NCBI RefSeq assembly: GCF_030733425.1
Contig: NZ_JASHIZ010000001.1
Coordinates: forward strand, 62,001 to 126,000
Origin: Roseovarius sp. MMSF_3350
GTDB taxonomy: Bacteria; Pseudomonadota; Alphaproteobacteria; Rhodobacterales; Rhodobacteraceae
DNA length: 64,000 nucleotides
Reading direction: 5' to 3'
Shown here: piece by piece, positions 27,996-37,267 of the stretch
How positions within the stretch are numbered: the first letter of the stretch is position 1
Layout of the letters: each line of letters begins with the position of its first letter
Made by a program: the position numbers and the translations under genes
Notes under the pieces: model-generated
The model's database searches: none
What the model saw: only the letters and a program-made list of their open reading frames with translations
Told to the model about the DNA's origin: nothing

Positions 27996-29201
27996 ATGAT
28001 CAAGTTAGGCAATCCGAAACGTATCGTCATGGCCGGTGTGACCCTGTGTTGCGCCCTTGGCATCGGATACATCATGCAGTCGGGCCCCGACCGCGGCGTG
28101 ATGCCGAAGAAGAAGCCCGAAGTCACGGTCACGTCCGCCAAGGCGTTCGCGCAGGCCTTTGTCGAGGAAGCTCCGCAACCTCAACGGGAGGCGGCCGCGC
28201 AGGCGCCTGCTATGACTCCGGCCGATCAAGAGATCGGCGATACCGCCGAGACCGGGGCGCACGACACGCTCGAGTTTGCCGCTGACCCCGGAAAAGAGCA
28301 GCTGTTTCAAGGAACTGCGGTGACGAGCGAGCAGAGCTTCGAGGCCGAGGGCCTTGAGATCAAACGCGTCACCCTGACATCGGCCGAACCGGTTCCGCCG
28401 GCCACCGCGCCGCAGCCCGAGGCGTTGCCCGCCGCGCCGCTGCATCTGGCCGCGTTACAAGATGCGCCAATCCAATCGCTTCCGCGGGAAGAAAAGGCAC
28501 CGGCCCTTGCCGCCTGTCATGGTGAGATCGAGATGACGGCGCGCCCCGCCGCCGCGGCAATGGTTCAGCTGGATCTGACAGCACCGTGCCAGGCGGACAC
28601 GCAGTTCACCCTGCACCACAACGGAATGATGTTCAGCGCGATTACCGGTGTCGACGGCACATGGTCTATGCAGGTGCCGGCACTGGCACAGAACGCGGTA
28701 TTCATCGCGGCTTTCGACAACAGCGAGGGTGCGGTGGCGAACGCGGTTGTCGACACGCTGGATTATTACGACCGTTACGTCGTGCAATGGCAGGGCCGCA
28801 GCGGGATGGAGCTTCATGCCATGGAGTATGGCGCGGATTATGGCGAGCAGGGCCACGTCTGGTACGATGCCGCGCGTGATGCGGCCAGCGCGGCGAGCGG
28901 CGAGGGCGGGTTTCTTCTGCGCCTTGGCCACGGGGTGATCGAGGAGACGACCCTGATGGCGGAGGTCTATACGTTCCCGAGCCGGGACGCTGTGCGCGAC
29001 GGTGAGGTGCAGGTCAGTCTCGAAACCGAAATCAACGCCGCGAATTGTGGTCGTGATATCGAGGCACAGACACTGATCAAGCCCGGGGCCGGCGAGATCT
29101 CGGCCCGGGACCTGACGATGGCGATCCCGGAGTGCGACGCCGTCGGTGACTTTCTGGTGTTGAAAAACCTGTACGAAGACCTGAAGATCGCGCGCAACTG
29201 A
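27996..29201 (+). CDS. Inner-membrane-anchored protein of unknown function next to secA
   Basis: 401 residues. A single membrane segment near the N-terminus (IVMAGVTLCCALGIGYIM, about 9-26) is followed by a low-complexity Ala/Pro/Glu region to about residue 170. A folded domain with paired Cys (AACHGEIEM, LTAPCQADT, NAANCGRDI, IPECDAV) follows, as expected of a periplasmic protein. GGGAG about 6 bases before ATG 27996 fixes the start. Homologues in this family are sometimes labelled translocase because of position; I see no transport domain. The next gene begins 22 bp on, and both may work in the periplasm. Confidence 0.75.
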   Translation: MIKLGNPKRIVMAGVTLCCALGIGYIMQSGPDRGVMPKKKPEVTVTSAKAFAQAFVEEAPQPQREAAAQAPAMTPADQEIGDTAETGAHDTLEFAADPGKEQLFQGTAVTSEQSFEAEGLEIKRVTLTSAEPVPPATAPQPEALPAAPLHLAALQDAPIQSLPREEKAPALAACHGEIEMTARPAAAAMVQLDLTAPCQADTQFTLHHNGMMFSAITGVDGTWSMQVPALAQNAVFIAAFDNSEGAVANAVVDTLDYYDRYVVQWQGRSGMELHAMEYGADYGEQGHVWYDAARDAASAASGEGGFLLRLGHGVIEETTLMAEVYTFPSRDAVRDGEVQVSLETEINAANCGRDIEAQTLIKPGAGEISARDLTMAIPECDAVGDFLVLKNLYEDLKIARN

Positions 29202-29223
29202 ACGCTGCGATCAGAGGGCATCC

Positions 29224-30783
29224 ATGAAAATGCTACGTGCGGCGGCTTTCGCCGCACCTTTTCTTTTTGCGGGCGCTTTTCCGGCAGGGGCGCAGGACGT
29301 GACGCTGACGTCGCGGGACGGGAACGTGGAGATTTCCGGTGACCTGCTGGGATTCGATGGCGAATTCTACCGGGTCGAGACGATCTATGGCGAGCTGACG
29401 GTGGATGGCTCGGGTGTGGATTGCGCCGGGCCGGGGTGCCCCAACCTGGATACCTATGTGGCCGAAGTGGTGTTTTCGGGGGCGCCGACCATCGGGCGGT
29501 TGTTGATGCCCGCGCTGGTCGAGGCGTTCGCGATACGCGAAGGCTATGACATGGCGCGCGACACGCTGGAGGATGGCAGCGTTCTGTTGTCGATCCATGA
29601 CCCCGGCGAGGGTCGAGTCGTGGGCGAGTTTCTGTTCAGGCTGACGAATTCCGACGAAGGCTTTGCCGACCTGATCGCGGACGTGGCGGACATTGCCATG
29701 TCGATGCGAGAGATCCGTCCGCGAGAGGTGCGTCTGGGGAAGGACGCGGCGCTGGGCGACATGTCGGCAAAGGGGCGTGGCCGCGTCATGGCGCTCGAGG
29801 CGCTGGTGCCGGTGGTCGCACCGTCCAACCCGGTGGACCAGGTGACCTTGACGCAACTGGCCGAGGTTCTGTCGGGCAAGATAGACAATTGGAACGTGCT
29901 TGGTGGGCCGGACGCGCCGATCGCGGTGCATATGTTTGAGGCGCGGTCCGGGCTGGGACAGGCCAGCGAGGATCTGGTGCTGCGTCCGGCGGGCGCCAGT
30001 TTCGCCGAGACTGTGATGCGGCACGCGGAGGGCGTGTCGCTGGCCGATGCGGTGGCGAACGACCCCTTTGCGCTGGGCCTGACGGCGCGGGCGGAGACGG
30101 GAAACACGCAGGTTCTGGCGTTGAGCGGGGAATGCGGGTTTGCCCTGCGCGCCACGCGGCGGGGGGTCAAGACAGAGGATTACCCCCTGACGGCGCCGAT
30201 GTTCCTGTACCTGCCCGCGCGGCGATTGCCCAAGCTGGGACGGGATTTCCTTGCCTATCTGAAGGACCCGTCGGCGCAACTGGTGATCCGGCGGGCCGGT
30301 TTCGTCGATCAGGCGCCCGAGGAAATCGGGATCGACGAGCAGGGTGACCGCTTTGCCAACGCGATCGCCCAGGCGGGCGAGGAGGTGGGGTTGGAGGAAT
30401 TGCAACGGATGGTGGCGGCGTTGACGCCGCTCAAGCGGCTGACCACCACGTTCCGCTTCGAGGCCGGGTCGGCACGGCTGGACGCGCAGTCTCGGTCTAA
30501 CGTGGCGCAATTGGCGCGGGCGATGGAGGTCGGCAAATATGACGCGCGGCGGTTGATCTTCGTGGGGTTCAGCGACGGGGCGGGCCCGGCCGAGAACAAC
30601 CGGCGGATCGCCCTACGCCGGGCCGAGGCGGTGCGGAGTGCCGTGATCGCGGCGGCGGAGACGGCGAACATGGACCGGATCGGCATGGAACTGGAAGCCT
30701 TTGGCGAGGCGATGCCGATGGCGTGCGATGGCACCGGATGGGGCCGGCAGATCAACCGGCGGGTCGAGGTGTGGGTGCGATAG
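29224..30783 (+). CDS. PstS-like solute-binding domain fused to an OmpA peptidoglycan-binding domain
   Basis: 519 residues. The signal peptide (MKMLRAAAFAAPFLFAGAFPAGAQ) is cut after AGA. Residues about 75-360 look like a phosphate-binding-protein (PBP type 2) fold: FSGAPTIGRLLMPALVEAF, ADIAMSMREI and a VTLTQLAEVLSGKIDNWNVLGG stretch. Residues 415-519 are OmpA-like (FRFEAGSARLDAQS, GFSDGAGPAENNRRIALRRAEAV). It is predicted to be a periplasmic protein held on the cell wall; whether it binds phosphate is untested. Confidence 0.85.
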   Translation: MKMLRAAAFAAPFLFAGAFPAGAQDVTLTSRDGNVEISGDLLGFDGEFYRVETIYGELTVDGSGVDCAGPGCPNLDTYVAEVVFSGAPTIGRLLMPALVEAFAIREGYDMARDTLEDGSVLLSIHDPGEGRVVGEFLFRLTNSDEGFADLIADVADIAMSMREIRPREVRLGKDAALGDMSAKGRGRVMALEALVPVVAPSNPVDQVTLTQLAEVLSGKIDNWNVLGGPDAPIAVHMFEARSGLGQASEDLVLRPAGASFAETVMRHAEGVSLADAVANDPFALGLTARAETGNTQVLALSGECGFALRATRRGVKTEDYPLTAPMFLYLPARRLPKLGRDFLAYLKDPSAQLVIRRAGFVDQAPEEIGIDEQGDRFANAIAQAGEEVGLEELQRMVAALTPLKRLTTTFRFEAGSARLDAQSRSNVAQLARAMEVGKYDARRLIFVGFSDGAGPAENNRRIALRRAEAVRSAVIAAAETANMDRIGMELEAFGEAMPMACDGTGWGRQINRRVEVWVR

Positions 30784-30786
30784 GGT

Positions 30787-31545
30787 CTATATCAGGCCTT
30801 CGCTGCGAAAACTCGTCTCGCAGGATTTCCCGATGATGATGTGATCGTGCAGCGTGATGCCCAGCGCGTTTGCCGCGGTTTCGATCTGGCGCGTCATGTC
30901 GATATCGGACTGGGACGGCGTGGGATCGCCCGAGGGGTGATTGTGCACGAGGATCAGCGCGCTGGCGTTAAGATGCAGCGCGCGTTTGACCACCTCGCGG
31001 GGGTAGACCGGCACGTGATCCACGGTGCCGCGCGCCTGTTCCTCGTCCGCGATGAGGGTGTTGCGACGGTCGAGATAGAAGATGCGGAATTGTTCGATAT
31101 CCCGGTGCGCCATGGCTGTGTGACAATATTCCAGCAGGGCGTCCCAGCTGGAGACGATGGGCCGCTGGGCCACGCGGGAACGGGCAAGGCGATGGGCGGC
31201 AGCCTCGACGATCTTGAGCTCGCAAATTACGGTTTCGCCCACGCCGGGCACGGTTTCGAGCTGGTCGAAGGGGGCGGAGATCACGGCGTTGAAACTGCCG
31301 AACCGGTCGAGCAGGACATGGGCCAGCGGTTTGACGTCGCGCCGGGGAATAGCGCGGAACAGGACGAGTTCCAGCATCTCGTAATCGGGCAGCGCATCGG
31401 CGCCGCCGGACATGAAGCGGTCGCGCAGGCGCTTGCGGTGGTCGCGGATGTAGGAGGGTTGCTTGCCCGACCCGGCGGGAACAACAACCTCGTCGCTGTC
31501 AAAGAGCGGCAGGGTCATTTCCTTGAAGGCGCGCGAGTCGGACAT
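30787..31545 (-). CDS. radC: RadC-family JAB domain protein
   Basis: 252 residues. An N-terminal helix-hairpin-helix ([17 protein letters not shown]) precedes an MPN/JAMM domain with the metal motif [14 protein letters not shown]. The family was named for DNA repair in E. coli, but that phenotype was later traced to another gene and the activity remains unclear. It is convergent with the OmpA fusion gene (3-bp gap). Confidence 0.9.
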   Translation of the reverse strand: MSDSRAFKEMTLPLFDSDEVVVPAGSGKQPSYIRDHRKRLRDRFMSGGADALPDYEMLELVLFRAIPRRDVKPLAHVLLDRFGSFNAVISAPFDQLETVPGVGETVICELKIVEAAAHRLARSRVAQRPIVSSWDALLEYCHTAMAHRDIEQFRIFYLDRRNTLIADEEQARGTVDHVPVYPREVVKRALHLNASALILVHNHPSGDPTPSQSDIDMTRQIETAANALGITLHDHIIIGKSCETSFRSEGLI

Positions 31546-31597
31546 GCGCCTGACAGTGGCGCGGGAAGGTTAGTGAATGGTTAATGTCGGAAGAGAG

Positions 31598-31681
31598 GCC
31601 CCGGGTCGGGCCCGGGGCGGGGCTTTGCGGTGGCGCGATGGCATCCCGGACCTGATCCGGGATCTCATGCAGTCAGAGATC
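31598..31681. repeat. Cluster of three intergenic palindromes
   Basis: GCCCCGGG/CCCGGGGC at 31598-31605 and 31611-31618; ATCCCGGA/TCCGGGAT at 31643-31650 and 31656-31663; GATCTC/GAGATC at 31661-31666 and 31676-31681. The central sequence resembles a palindrome frequent between genes of alphaproteobacteria. It lies in the 168 bp between dnaJ and radC, both on the minus strand. Confidence 0.55.
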
Positions 31682-31713
31682 CGCAGGTCAGACCCGTGGA
31701 TGACGTTAGTGCT

Positions 31714-32883
31714 CTAGCTTTTCATCGAGTCCCAAAAGCCCTTCACCGATTTGAAGAAGCTCTTGGTTTCGGGGTTGTTGTCTTCTGACAGCGTGTCGAA
31801 TTCCTTGAGGATTTCTTTCTGCCGCGAGGTCAGGTTGACGGGTGTTTCCACCGCCAGTTCGATGAACATGTCGCCGTGACCGCCGCCGCGCAGGGCGGGC
31901 ATGCCCTTGCCGCGCAGGCGCATCTGTCGGCCGGATTGCGAGCCTTCGGGGATCTTGACGCGGCTGCGACCGCCGTCGATCGTGGGCACCTCGATATCGC
32001 CGCCAAGCGCGGCCTTGGCGACCGAGACGGGCACGCGGCAAAAGAGGTTGGTGTCCTCACGCTCGAAGATCTTGTGCGGCGCGACCTCGATGAAGATGTA
32101 AAGATCGCCCGCAGGACCGCCGCGCATGCCGGCCTCGCCCTCGCCCGCCAGGCGGATGCGGGTGCCGGTTTCGACGCCCGCGGGGATGTTCACCGACAGC
32201 GAACGGTCCTTCTGGACGCGGCCCTGGCCGCCGCACACGTTGCACGGATTCTTGATGATCTGGCCTAGGCCCGAGCAGGTGGGGCAGGTGCGTTCGACCG
32301 TGAAGAACCCCTGTTGCGCACGGACCTTGCCCATGCCCGAACAGGTCGGACAGGTGGTCGGCTCGGCGCCGCCTTCGGCCCCGGAGCCGTCGCAGGCGTC
32401 ACAGGCCACCGAGGTGGGTACGTTGATGGTTTTCTGCAGGCCGCGATAAGCCTCGTCGAGGTTGACGCGCAGGTTGTAGCGCAGGTCGGCGCCGCGCGCC
32501 GCACGCTGGCGCCCGCCAGGGCCGCCACGTGCACCGCCGCCCATGAAATCGCCGAAGAGGTCGTCGAACACGTCGGAGAACGCGCTGGCGAAATCGCCCT
32601 GACCGGGGCCGGCTCCGCCGAACCCGCCGCCGGGGCGTGCGCCCGCGCCGGTGCCGCCCTCGAAAGCCGCGTGGCCGAAGCGGTCGTAGGCCGCCTTCTT
32701 CTCGGCGTCCTTCAGGATGTCATAGGCCTCGCCCGCTTCCTTGAATTTCTTCTCGGAATCGGGGTTGTCCTTGTTGCGGTCGGGGTGCAGCTCTTTGGCC
32801 TTGGTGCGGTAGGCTTTCTTGATCTCGTCGGCGCTGGCGCCCTTGGAGACGCCAAGAACCTCGTAATAATCGCGTTTGGCCAT
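31714..32883 (-). CDS. dnaJ: Chaperone protein DnaJ
   Basis: 389 residues. J domain with HPD ([11 protein letters not shown]) at the N-terminus, then a Gly/Phe-rich region (about 75-125), four CxxCxGxG-type zinc repeats ([32 protein letters not shown]) and the C-terminal substrate domain. It stimulates DnaK ATPase and delivers substrates. AAGGAG lies about 8 bases before the ATG. A stable hairpin separates it from dnaK. Confidence 0.97.
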   Translation of the reverse strand: MAKRDYYEVLGVSKGASADEIKKAYRTKAKELHPDRNKDNPDSEKKFKEAGEAYDILKDAEKKAAYDRFGHAAFEGGTGAGARPGGGFGGAGPGQGDFASAFSDVFDDLFGDFMGGGARGGPGGRQRAARGADLRYNLRVNLDEAYRGLQKTINVPTSVACDACDGSGAEGGAEPTTCPTCSGMGKVRAQQGFFTVERTCPTCSGLGQIIKNPCNVCGGQGRVQKDRSLSVNIPAGVETGTRIRLAGEGEAGMRGGPAGDLYIFIEVAPHKIFEREDTNLFCRVPVSVAKAALGGDIEVPTIDGGRSRVKIPEGSQSGRQMRLRGKGMPALRGGGHGDMFIELAVETPVNLTSRQKEILKEFDTLSEDNNPETKSFFKSVKGFWDSMKS

Positions 32884-32907
32884 CGGATTTCTCCTTTGTA
32901 TCGGAGA

Positions 32908-32933
32908 GCAGGGGGCACAGATGCGCCCCCTGC
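32908..32933 (-). promoter_or_regulatory. Intercistronic hairpin between dnaK and dnaJ
   Basis: Nine-base-pair stem GCAGGGGGC (32908-32916) with GCCCCCTGC (32925-32933), loop of eight, no T tract. It is placed in the 65-bp gap and ends about 25 bp before the dnaJ start. It probably shapes mRNA processing or relative dnaK/dnaJ output. Confidence 0.55.
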
Positions 32934-32948
32934 CTTTCCGTTTGACGC

Positions 32949-34865
32949 TTAGGCGCGCTTATCTTCGTCGAGGTCCTCGAAATCGGCGTCGACGATGTCT
33001 TCATCGTCCTTGCCCATTTCATCGGCCGCGGCAGGCTCGTCGTCGCCGTCTTCCTGGCTGGCCTTGTAGATCGCCTCGCCCAGTTTCATGGCGGCCTCGG
33101 TCACGTTCTGAATGCCGGCCTTGATCTTGTCGGCGGAGGCATCCTCTTTCTCGAGGTCGTCCTTGAGGGCCGAGATGGCCAGTTCGATGGCTTCGATGGT
33201 GGACGGGTCCACCTTGTCGGAATGCTCTTCCATCGACTTCTCGGTCGAGTGGATGAGGCTTTCAGCCTGGTTGCGGGCCTCGACCAGAGCGCGACGCTCC
33301 TTGTCGGCGTCGGCGTTGGCCTCGGCGTCCTTGACCATCTTCTCGATGTCTTCCTCGGACAGACCGCCCGACGCCTGGATCGTGATCTTCTGCTCCTTGT
33401 TCGTGCCTTTATCCTTGGCCGAAACGGAGACGATGCCGTTGGCGTCGATGTCGAAGGTCACCTCGATCTGGGGCATGCCGCGGGGAGCCGGCGGTATATC
33501 CTCGAGGTTGAACTGACCCAGAAGCTTGTTGTCCGCGGCCATTTCACGCTCGCCCTGGAAGACGCGGATCGTCACGGCCGACTGGTTGTCCTCGGCGGTG
33601 GAGAAGATCTGCGACTTGTTGGTCGGGATCGTGGTGTTGCGGTCGATCAGGCGGGTGAAGACACCGCCCAGGGTTTCGATGCCGAGCGAGAGCGGCGTGA
33701 CGTCCAGAAGGACGACATCCTTGACGTCGCCTTGCAGAACACCGGCCTGAATGGCGGCGCCCATGGCGACGACCTCGTCGGGGTTCACGCCCTTGTGCGG
33801 TTCCTTGCCGAAGAACTTGGTCACTTCCTCGACGACCTTGGGCATGCGGGTCATGCCGCCGACGAGAACGACCTCGTCGATGTCGCTGGCCGACAGACCG
33901 GCATCCTTGAGCGCGGCCTTGCAGGGCTTGAGCGAGTTGGTGATCAGGTCGCCAACCAGGCTTTCCAGCTTGGCGCGGGTCAGTTTCATGACCATGTGCA
34001 GCGGCTGGCCGTTGGAGCCCATCGAGATGAACGGCTGGTTGATCTCGGTCTGGGACGAGCTGGACAGCTCGATCTTGGCTTTCTCGGCCGCCTCTTTCAG
34101 ACGTTGCAGCGCCATCTTGTCCTTGGTCAGGTCAACGCTGTGTTCCTTTTTGAACTCGTCCGCAAGGTAGTTGACGATGCGCATGTCGAAGTCTTCACCA
34201 CCCAGGAACGTGTCGCCGTTGGTGGACTTGACCTCGAAGAGGCCCTCGTCGATTTCGAGGATGGTCACGTCGAAGGTACCGCCGCCAAGGTCATAGACCG
34301 CGATGGTCTGAGTGTCTTCCTTGTCGAGGCCGTAGGCAAGTGCGGCCGCGGTCGGCTCGTTGATGATGCGCAGCACTTCGAGACCGGCGATCTTGCCGGC
34401 GTCCTTGGTGGCCTGACGCTGGGCGTCGTTGAAATAGGCGGGCACGGTGATGACGGCCTGCGTCACTTCCTCGCCGAGATAGCTTTCGGCGGTCTCTTTC
34501 ATCTTGCCGAGGATGAAGGCCGAGATCTGGCTGGGCGAATACTTGTCACCCTTGGCGCGCACCCAGGCGTCGCCATTGCCACCGTCGATCACTTCGAACG
34601 GCATGTTCTTCTTGTCCTTGGCCAGATCGCTGTCGTCCTCGCGGCGGCCGATTAGGCGCTTGACGCCAAAGATGGTGTTTTCGGGGTTGGTGACCGCCTG
34701 GCGTTTCGCCGGCTGGCCGACAAGGCGCTCGTCATCGGTGAAGGCGACGATCGAGGGGGTGGTGCGGGCGCCTTCGGAGTTCTCGATGACGCGGGCTTGG
34801 CTGCCGTCCATGATGGCGACGCAGCTGTTGGTGGTTCCGAGGTCAATACCAATGACTTTGGACAT
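32949..34865 (-). CDS. dnaK: Chaperone protein DnaK (Hsp70)
   Basis: 638 residues. [13 protein letters not shown] opens the ATPase domain, with [15 protein letters not shown] and [10 protein letters not shown] further on. The substrate domain with [16 protein letters not shown] and the lid end in the acidic EEVD-like tail typical of bacterial DnaK. It folds and protects proteins with DnaJ and GrpE; grpE is not in this window. An RpoH-type promoter lies about 115 bp upstream of the start. Confidence 0.98.
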   Translation of the reverse strand: MSKVIGIDLGTTNSCVAIMDGSQARVIENSEGARTTPSIVAFTDDERLVGQPAKRQAVTNPENTIFGVKRLIGRREDDSDLAKDKKNMPFEVIDGGNGDAWVRAKGDKYSPSQISAFILGKMKETAESYLGEEVTQAVITVPAYFNDAQRQATKDAGKIAGLEVLRIINEPTAAALAYGLDKEDTQTIAVYDLGGGTFDVTILEIDEGLFEVKSTNGDTFLGGEDFDMRIVNYLADEFKKEHSVDLTKDKMALQRLKEAAEKAKIELSSSSQTEINQPFISMGSNGQPLHMVMKLTRAKLESLVGDLITNSLKPCKAALKDAGLSASDIDEVVLVGGMTRMPKVVEEVTKFFGKEPHKGVNPDEVVAMGAAIQAGVLQGDVKDVVLLDVTPLSLGIETLGGVFTRLIDRNTTIPTNKSQIFSTAEDNQSAVTIRVFQGEREMAADNKLLGQFNLEDIPPAPRGMPQIEVTFDIDANGIVSVSAKDKGTNKEQKITIQASGGLSEEDIEKMVKDAEANADADKERRALVEARNQAESLIHSTEKSMEEHSDKVDPSTIEAIELAISALKDDLEKEDASADKIKAGIQNVTEAAMKLGEAIYKASQEDGDDEPAAADEMGKDDEDIVDADFEDLDEDKRA

Positions 34866-34979
34866 GTTTTTCGATCCCTTCTGTTCTTAAGGCGATTGAG
34901 GGGCGACCGGACCCGTCAAAGGCATCTGGCCACCATATGAGTTGCAGATCCCGAAAGCGGTTCCTGCGCTTCGGACGGT

Positions 34980-35008
34980 ATATAGGCAGGGGAATATGAC
35001 GCTGCAAG
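34980..35008 (-). promoter_or_regulatory. Candidate RpoH promoter of dnaK
   Basis: On the minus strand CTTG (35008-35005), an 18-bp spacer and CCTATAT (34986-34980). This matches the alphaproteobacterial RpoH pattern CTTG, N17-18, CYTATNT without mismatch. Transcription from here would give a dnaK leader of roughly 105-110 bases. Confidence 0.65.
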
Positions 35009-35076
35009 CGGTTGAAAAGCGGTGAATCGCAGGATTCGGCTTTTAATTTCCCGGATTCGATGGAATCCCGTTGGGC

Positions 35077-35685
35077 ATGACCGACGAGACGCTGAAGATA
35101 CGCGGCTTCCGTATTTTCAAGGGATTCCTTGAAGCGGCGGAGCAGGCCGCGCTGGTGGAGGCGATCCGGGGCGTGGTGCGCGCCGCGCCGCTGTTTTCGC
35201 CGATGACGCCCTATGGCAAGCCGATGCGGGTGCGGATGACCTCCGCGGGACGCTATGGCTGGGTGTCGGACCGGCGGGGATACCGGTACGAAGACCGACA
35301 TCCCGAGGGCATGGCCTGGCCACCGATCCCGGACGAGGTGCTGGCGATCTGGCGCGAGTTGGTGAGCGGCGAGCGGATGCCGGATTGCTGCCTGGTGAAT
35401 TTCTACGATGCCGATGCGCGGATGGGGATGCACCAGGACCGCGACGAGGCCGATTTCGGTTGGCCGGTGTTGTCGGTGTCGCTGGGGGACGACGGGCTGT
35501 TCCGGATCGGGAACGCGACACGGGGCGGCAAGACGGAATCCCACTGGCTGCAATCGGGGGATGTGGTGGTGATGGGCGGTGACGCGCGGCTGACCTATCA
35601 CGGGATCGACCGGATCAAGCCGGGCACCTCTATGTTGCTGGACAAGCCGGGGCGGATCAACCTGACCTGCCGGGTGGTGGATTGA
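35077..35685 (+). CDS. alkB: AlkB-type alkylated DNA/RNA dioxygenase
   Basis: 202 residues. The 2-oxoglutarate/Fe(II) residues are all in place: H119 and D121 (MHQDRDEADF), H175 (TYHGIDR), R193 and R199 (PGRINLTCR). The fold fits AlkB, which removes 1-methyladenine and 3-methylcytosine lesions by oxidative demethylation. ATG 35077 is chosen over a TTG two codons earlier. It is a single gene, divergent from dnaK with a 211-bp shared spacer. Confidence 0.93.
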   Translation: MTDETLKIRGFRIFKGFLEAAEQAALVEAIRGVVRAAPLFSPMTPYGKPMRVRMTSAGRYGWVSDRRGYRYEDRHPEGMAWPPIPDEVLAIWRELVSGERMPDCCLVNFYDADARMGMHQDRDEADFGWPVLSVSLGDDGLFRIGNATRGGKTESHWLQSGDVVVMGGDARLTYHGIDRIKPGTSMLLDKPGRINLTCRVVD

Positions 35686-35698
35686 CGGCCCCGGGCGG

Positions 35699-36310
35699 TC
35701 AGCGCGCAAGGTTGCAGCAGCCGGTCAGGAAGGTGACGCCGGACTCTTCGGTGACGAAGAGATCGACGCTCATTCCGTAGGCGCGGTCGGACATGCCGTC
35801 GGTGCAGGCGTCACGCTGGAACATGAAGGTGAAGACCTGTGTCTGCGCCTGTCCGAAGATGGCGTAGTGGTCGGTCCGGTTTTGGGACGTGACCGGTTCG
35901 AGGGTCGCAACCGTGATCGGCTCGTCGTCCATGCGGTCGAGTGTGGCCGTGGCGGTGCGGTCGATCGCGAGAGACCAGAACGGTTCGGTTCCCGTGCAGG
36001 TCAGCGGGCGGGGCAGCTGATTGTCGGGCTGATCCAGGCGCCGGTCGAGGAAGCGCACAGCGACCCAACCCGACGCCTCGTCCACGTTGACGCGGGCCCA
36101 TTTGCGGGTTTCGTCGAAGGCCACCACCTCGATGAAGCTGGCGTCGGCGTTCAGCTTGGCGATGATGGAATTGCCCACACCGGGCCCGGCGCGGACGTTC
36201 AGCACGTCATCCGCTGCCACGCCGGACACGTCGTAGAATGCCGGCAGAGATTGGGCCTGCGCGAAGGTTGCACAGAGCAGAAGCAGGCAGGCGGAGACAA
36301 GGCGTTTCAT
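35699..36310 (-). CDS. Secreted SH3-domain protein with a COG3650-like C-terminal region
   Basis: 203 residues. A signal peptide (MKRLVSACLLLLCATFAQAQ) leads to a bacterial SH3 domain (VLNVRAGPGVGNSIIAKL, WARVNVDEASGWVAVRFL), then CTGTEPFWSLAID and related segments known from uncharacterised secreted proteins. Paired Cys (CTGTEP, DACTDGM, TGCCNL) suit the periplasm. It overlaps the 3' end of the polysaccharide permease gene by 4 bp (ATGA), so it is expressed together with it; a role near the cell wall is inferred. Confidence 0.8.
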   Translation of the reverse strand: MKRLVSACLLLLCATFAQAQSLPAFYDVSGVAADDVLNVRAGPGVGNSIIAKLNADASFIEVVAFDETRKWARVNVDEASGWVAVRFLDRRLDQPDNQLPRPLTCTGTEPFWSLAIDRTATATLDRMDDEPITVATLEPVTSQNRTDHYAIFGQAQTQVFTFMFQRDACTDGMSDRAYGMSVDLFVTEESGVTFLTGCCNLAR

Positions 36311-37128
36311 CGGCGGGCATACCAGCTGCTGGAGGCGAATTGACGGGTGTAGAATTCCGCCAGAAGGCCGATGGTGACCAGAACGCACCCCACGATCAGG
36401 GCGTATTCGACACTGGTGTTGCGCGGGAAATAATTTGCAAAGACATATCCGCGGCACTGGTCGATGGCATGAAAGAGCGGGTTCCAATCGAACATGGCCA
36501 GCATGTAGCCGGGCAGCGTGTTAGCGACGAAAAGCTTGCCCGAGGCGATCATGTTGGCGCGGGTATAGACGATCTGGATCAAGTTCACGGCTGTCGGAAA
36601 CCAGGGTTTCGCCGCCATGATCAGAAGGCCGACGCCGCAGCCGGTGAACCATGCCAGCAAAAGCATGCCGAACGCGCCGATGGGATCGTCGATCTCGATC
36701 CGCGTAAAGGCGGTATGATAGACGAAAAGGATGATCAGCGCCGACAGGACCTGAATATAAAGCGCGCCCAGCGCGGCGGAGGTGATCGATATGATCGTGT
36801 TCATCGGCGCGTGCTGCATCATCGGCGAGGACGGTCCGGCCGCACCCGCCACCGCGCCCAGCGCCTTGACATGCGTGAGAAAGAGGAACACGCCGGACAT
36901 CATGTAAAGCAGGAAGTCGCCGCGCAGCTTGGCTCCGCGCAGACCCAGGACAGAGAACATGAAGTAGAAGGCAAGAACGAAGATGATCGCGGTGCTGATG
37001 TTGACGAACAGCGCCATGAACGCGTTGCCATGGGTGCTGCGCACGTCGCGGACCGTGGTGTGATAGATCAGCTCGCATATCGTCGTAACCGACGAAAGCA
37101 GGGATTTCTTGCGCGTGTTCTGGAACAT
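36307..37128 (-). CDS. ABC-2 type permease, capsule polysaccharide exporter type (KpsM-like)
   Basis: 273 residues with six hydrophobic segments and the order typical of KpsM/CtrC/Wzm permeases (IIFVLAFYFMF, YMMSGVFLFLTHV, VLSALIILFVYH, MLLLAWFTGCGVGLLIM, EYALIVGCVLVTIGLL). Such permeases move completed surface polysaccharide across the inner membrane with a separate ATPase. No partner ATPase (KpsT) or periplasmic adaptor is in the window. ATG 37128 is chosen; 140 bp separate it from the divergent cysQ. Confidence 0.83.
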   Translation of the reverse strand: MFQNTRKKSLLSSVTTICELIYHTTVRDVRSTHGNAFMALFVNISTAIIFVLAFYFMFSVLGLRGAKLRGDFLLYMMSGVFLFLTHVKALGAVAGAAGPSSPMMQHAPMNTIISITSAALGALYIQVLSALIILFVYHTAFTRIEIDDPIGAFGMLLLAWFTGCGVGLLIMAAKPWFPTAVNLIQIVYTRANMIASGKLFVANTLPGYMLAMFDWNPLFHAIDQCRGYVFANYFPRNTSVEYALIVGCVLVTIGLLAEFYTRQFASSSWYARR

Positions 37129-37267
37129 GACCTGTCTGAAGCAACCGCCTTGTGCTGAAATTCTCGCACGGAATTCTTGCTGTCCCGTTAGTGACATATC
37201 ATAAGGGGCGCGCAGCGGTCCCGCAACAAACGCCTTTGCGGGCCAAACAAAAGAATTGGAGCGGGCC

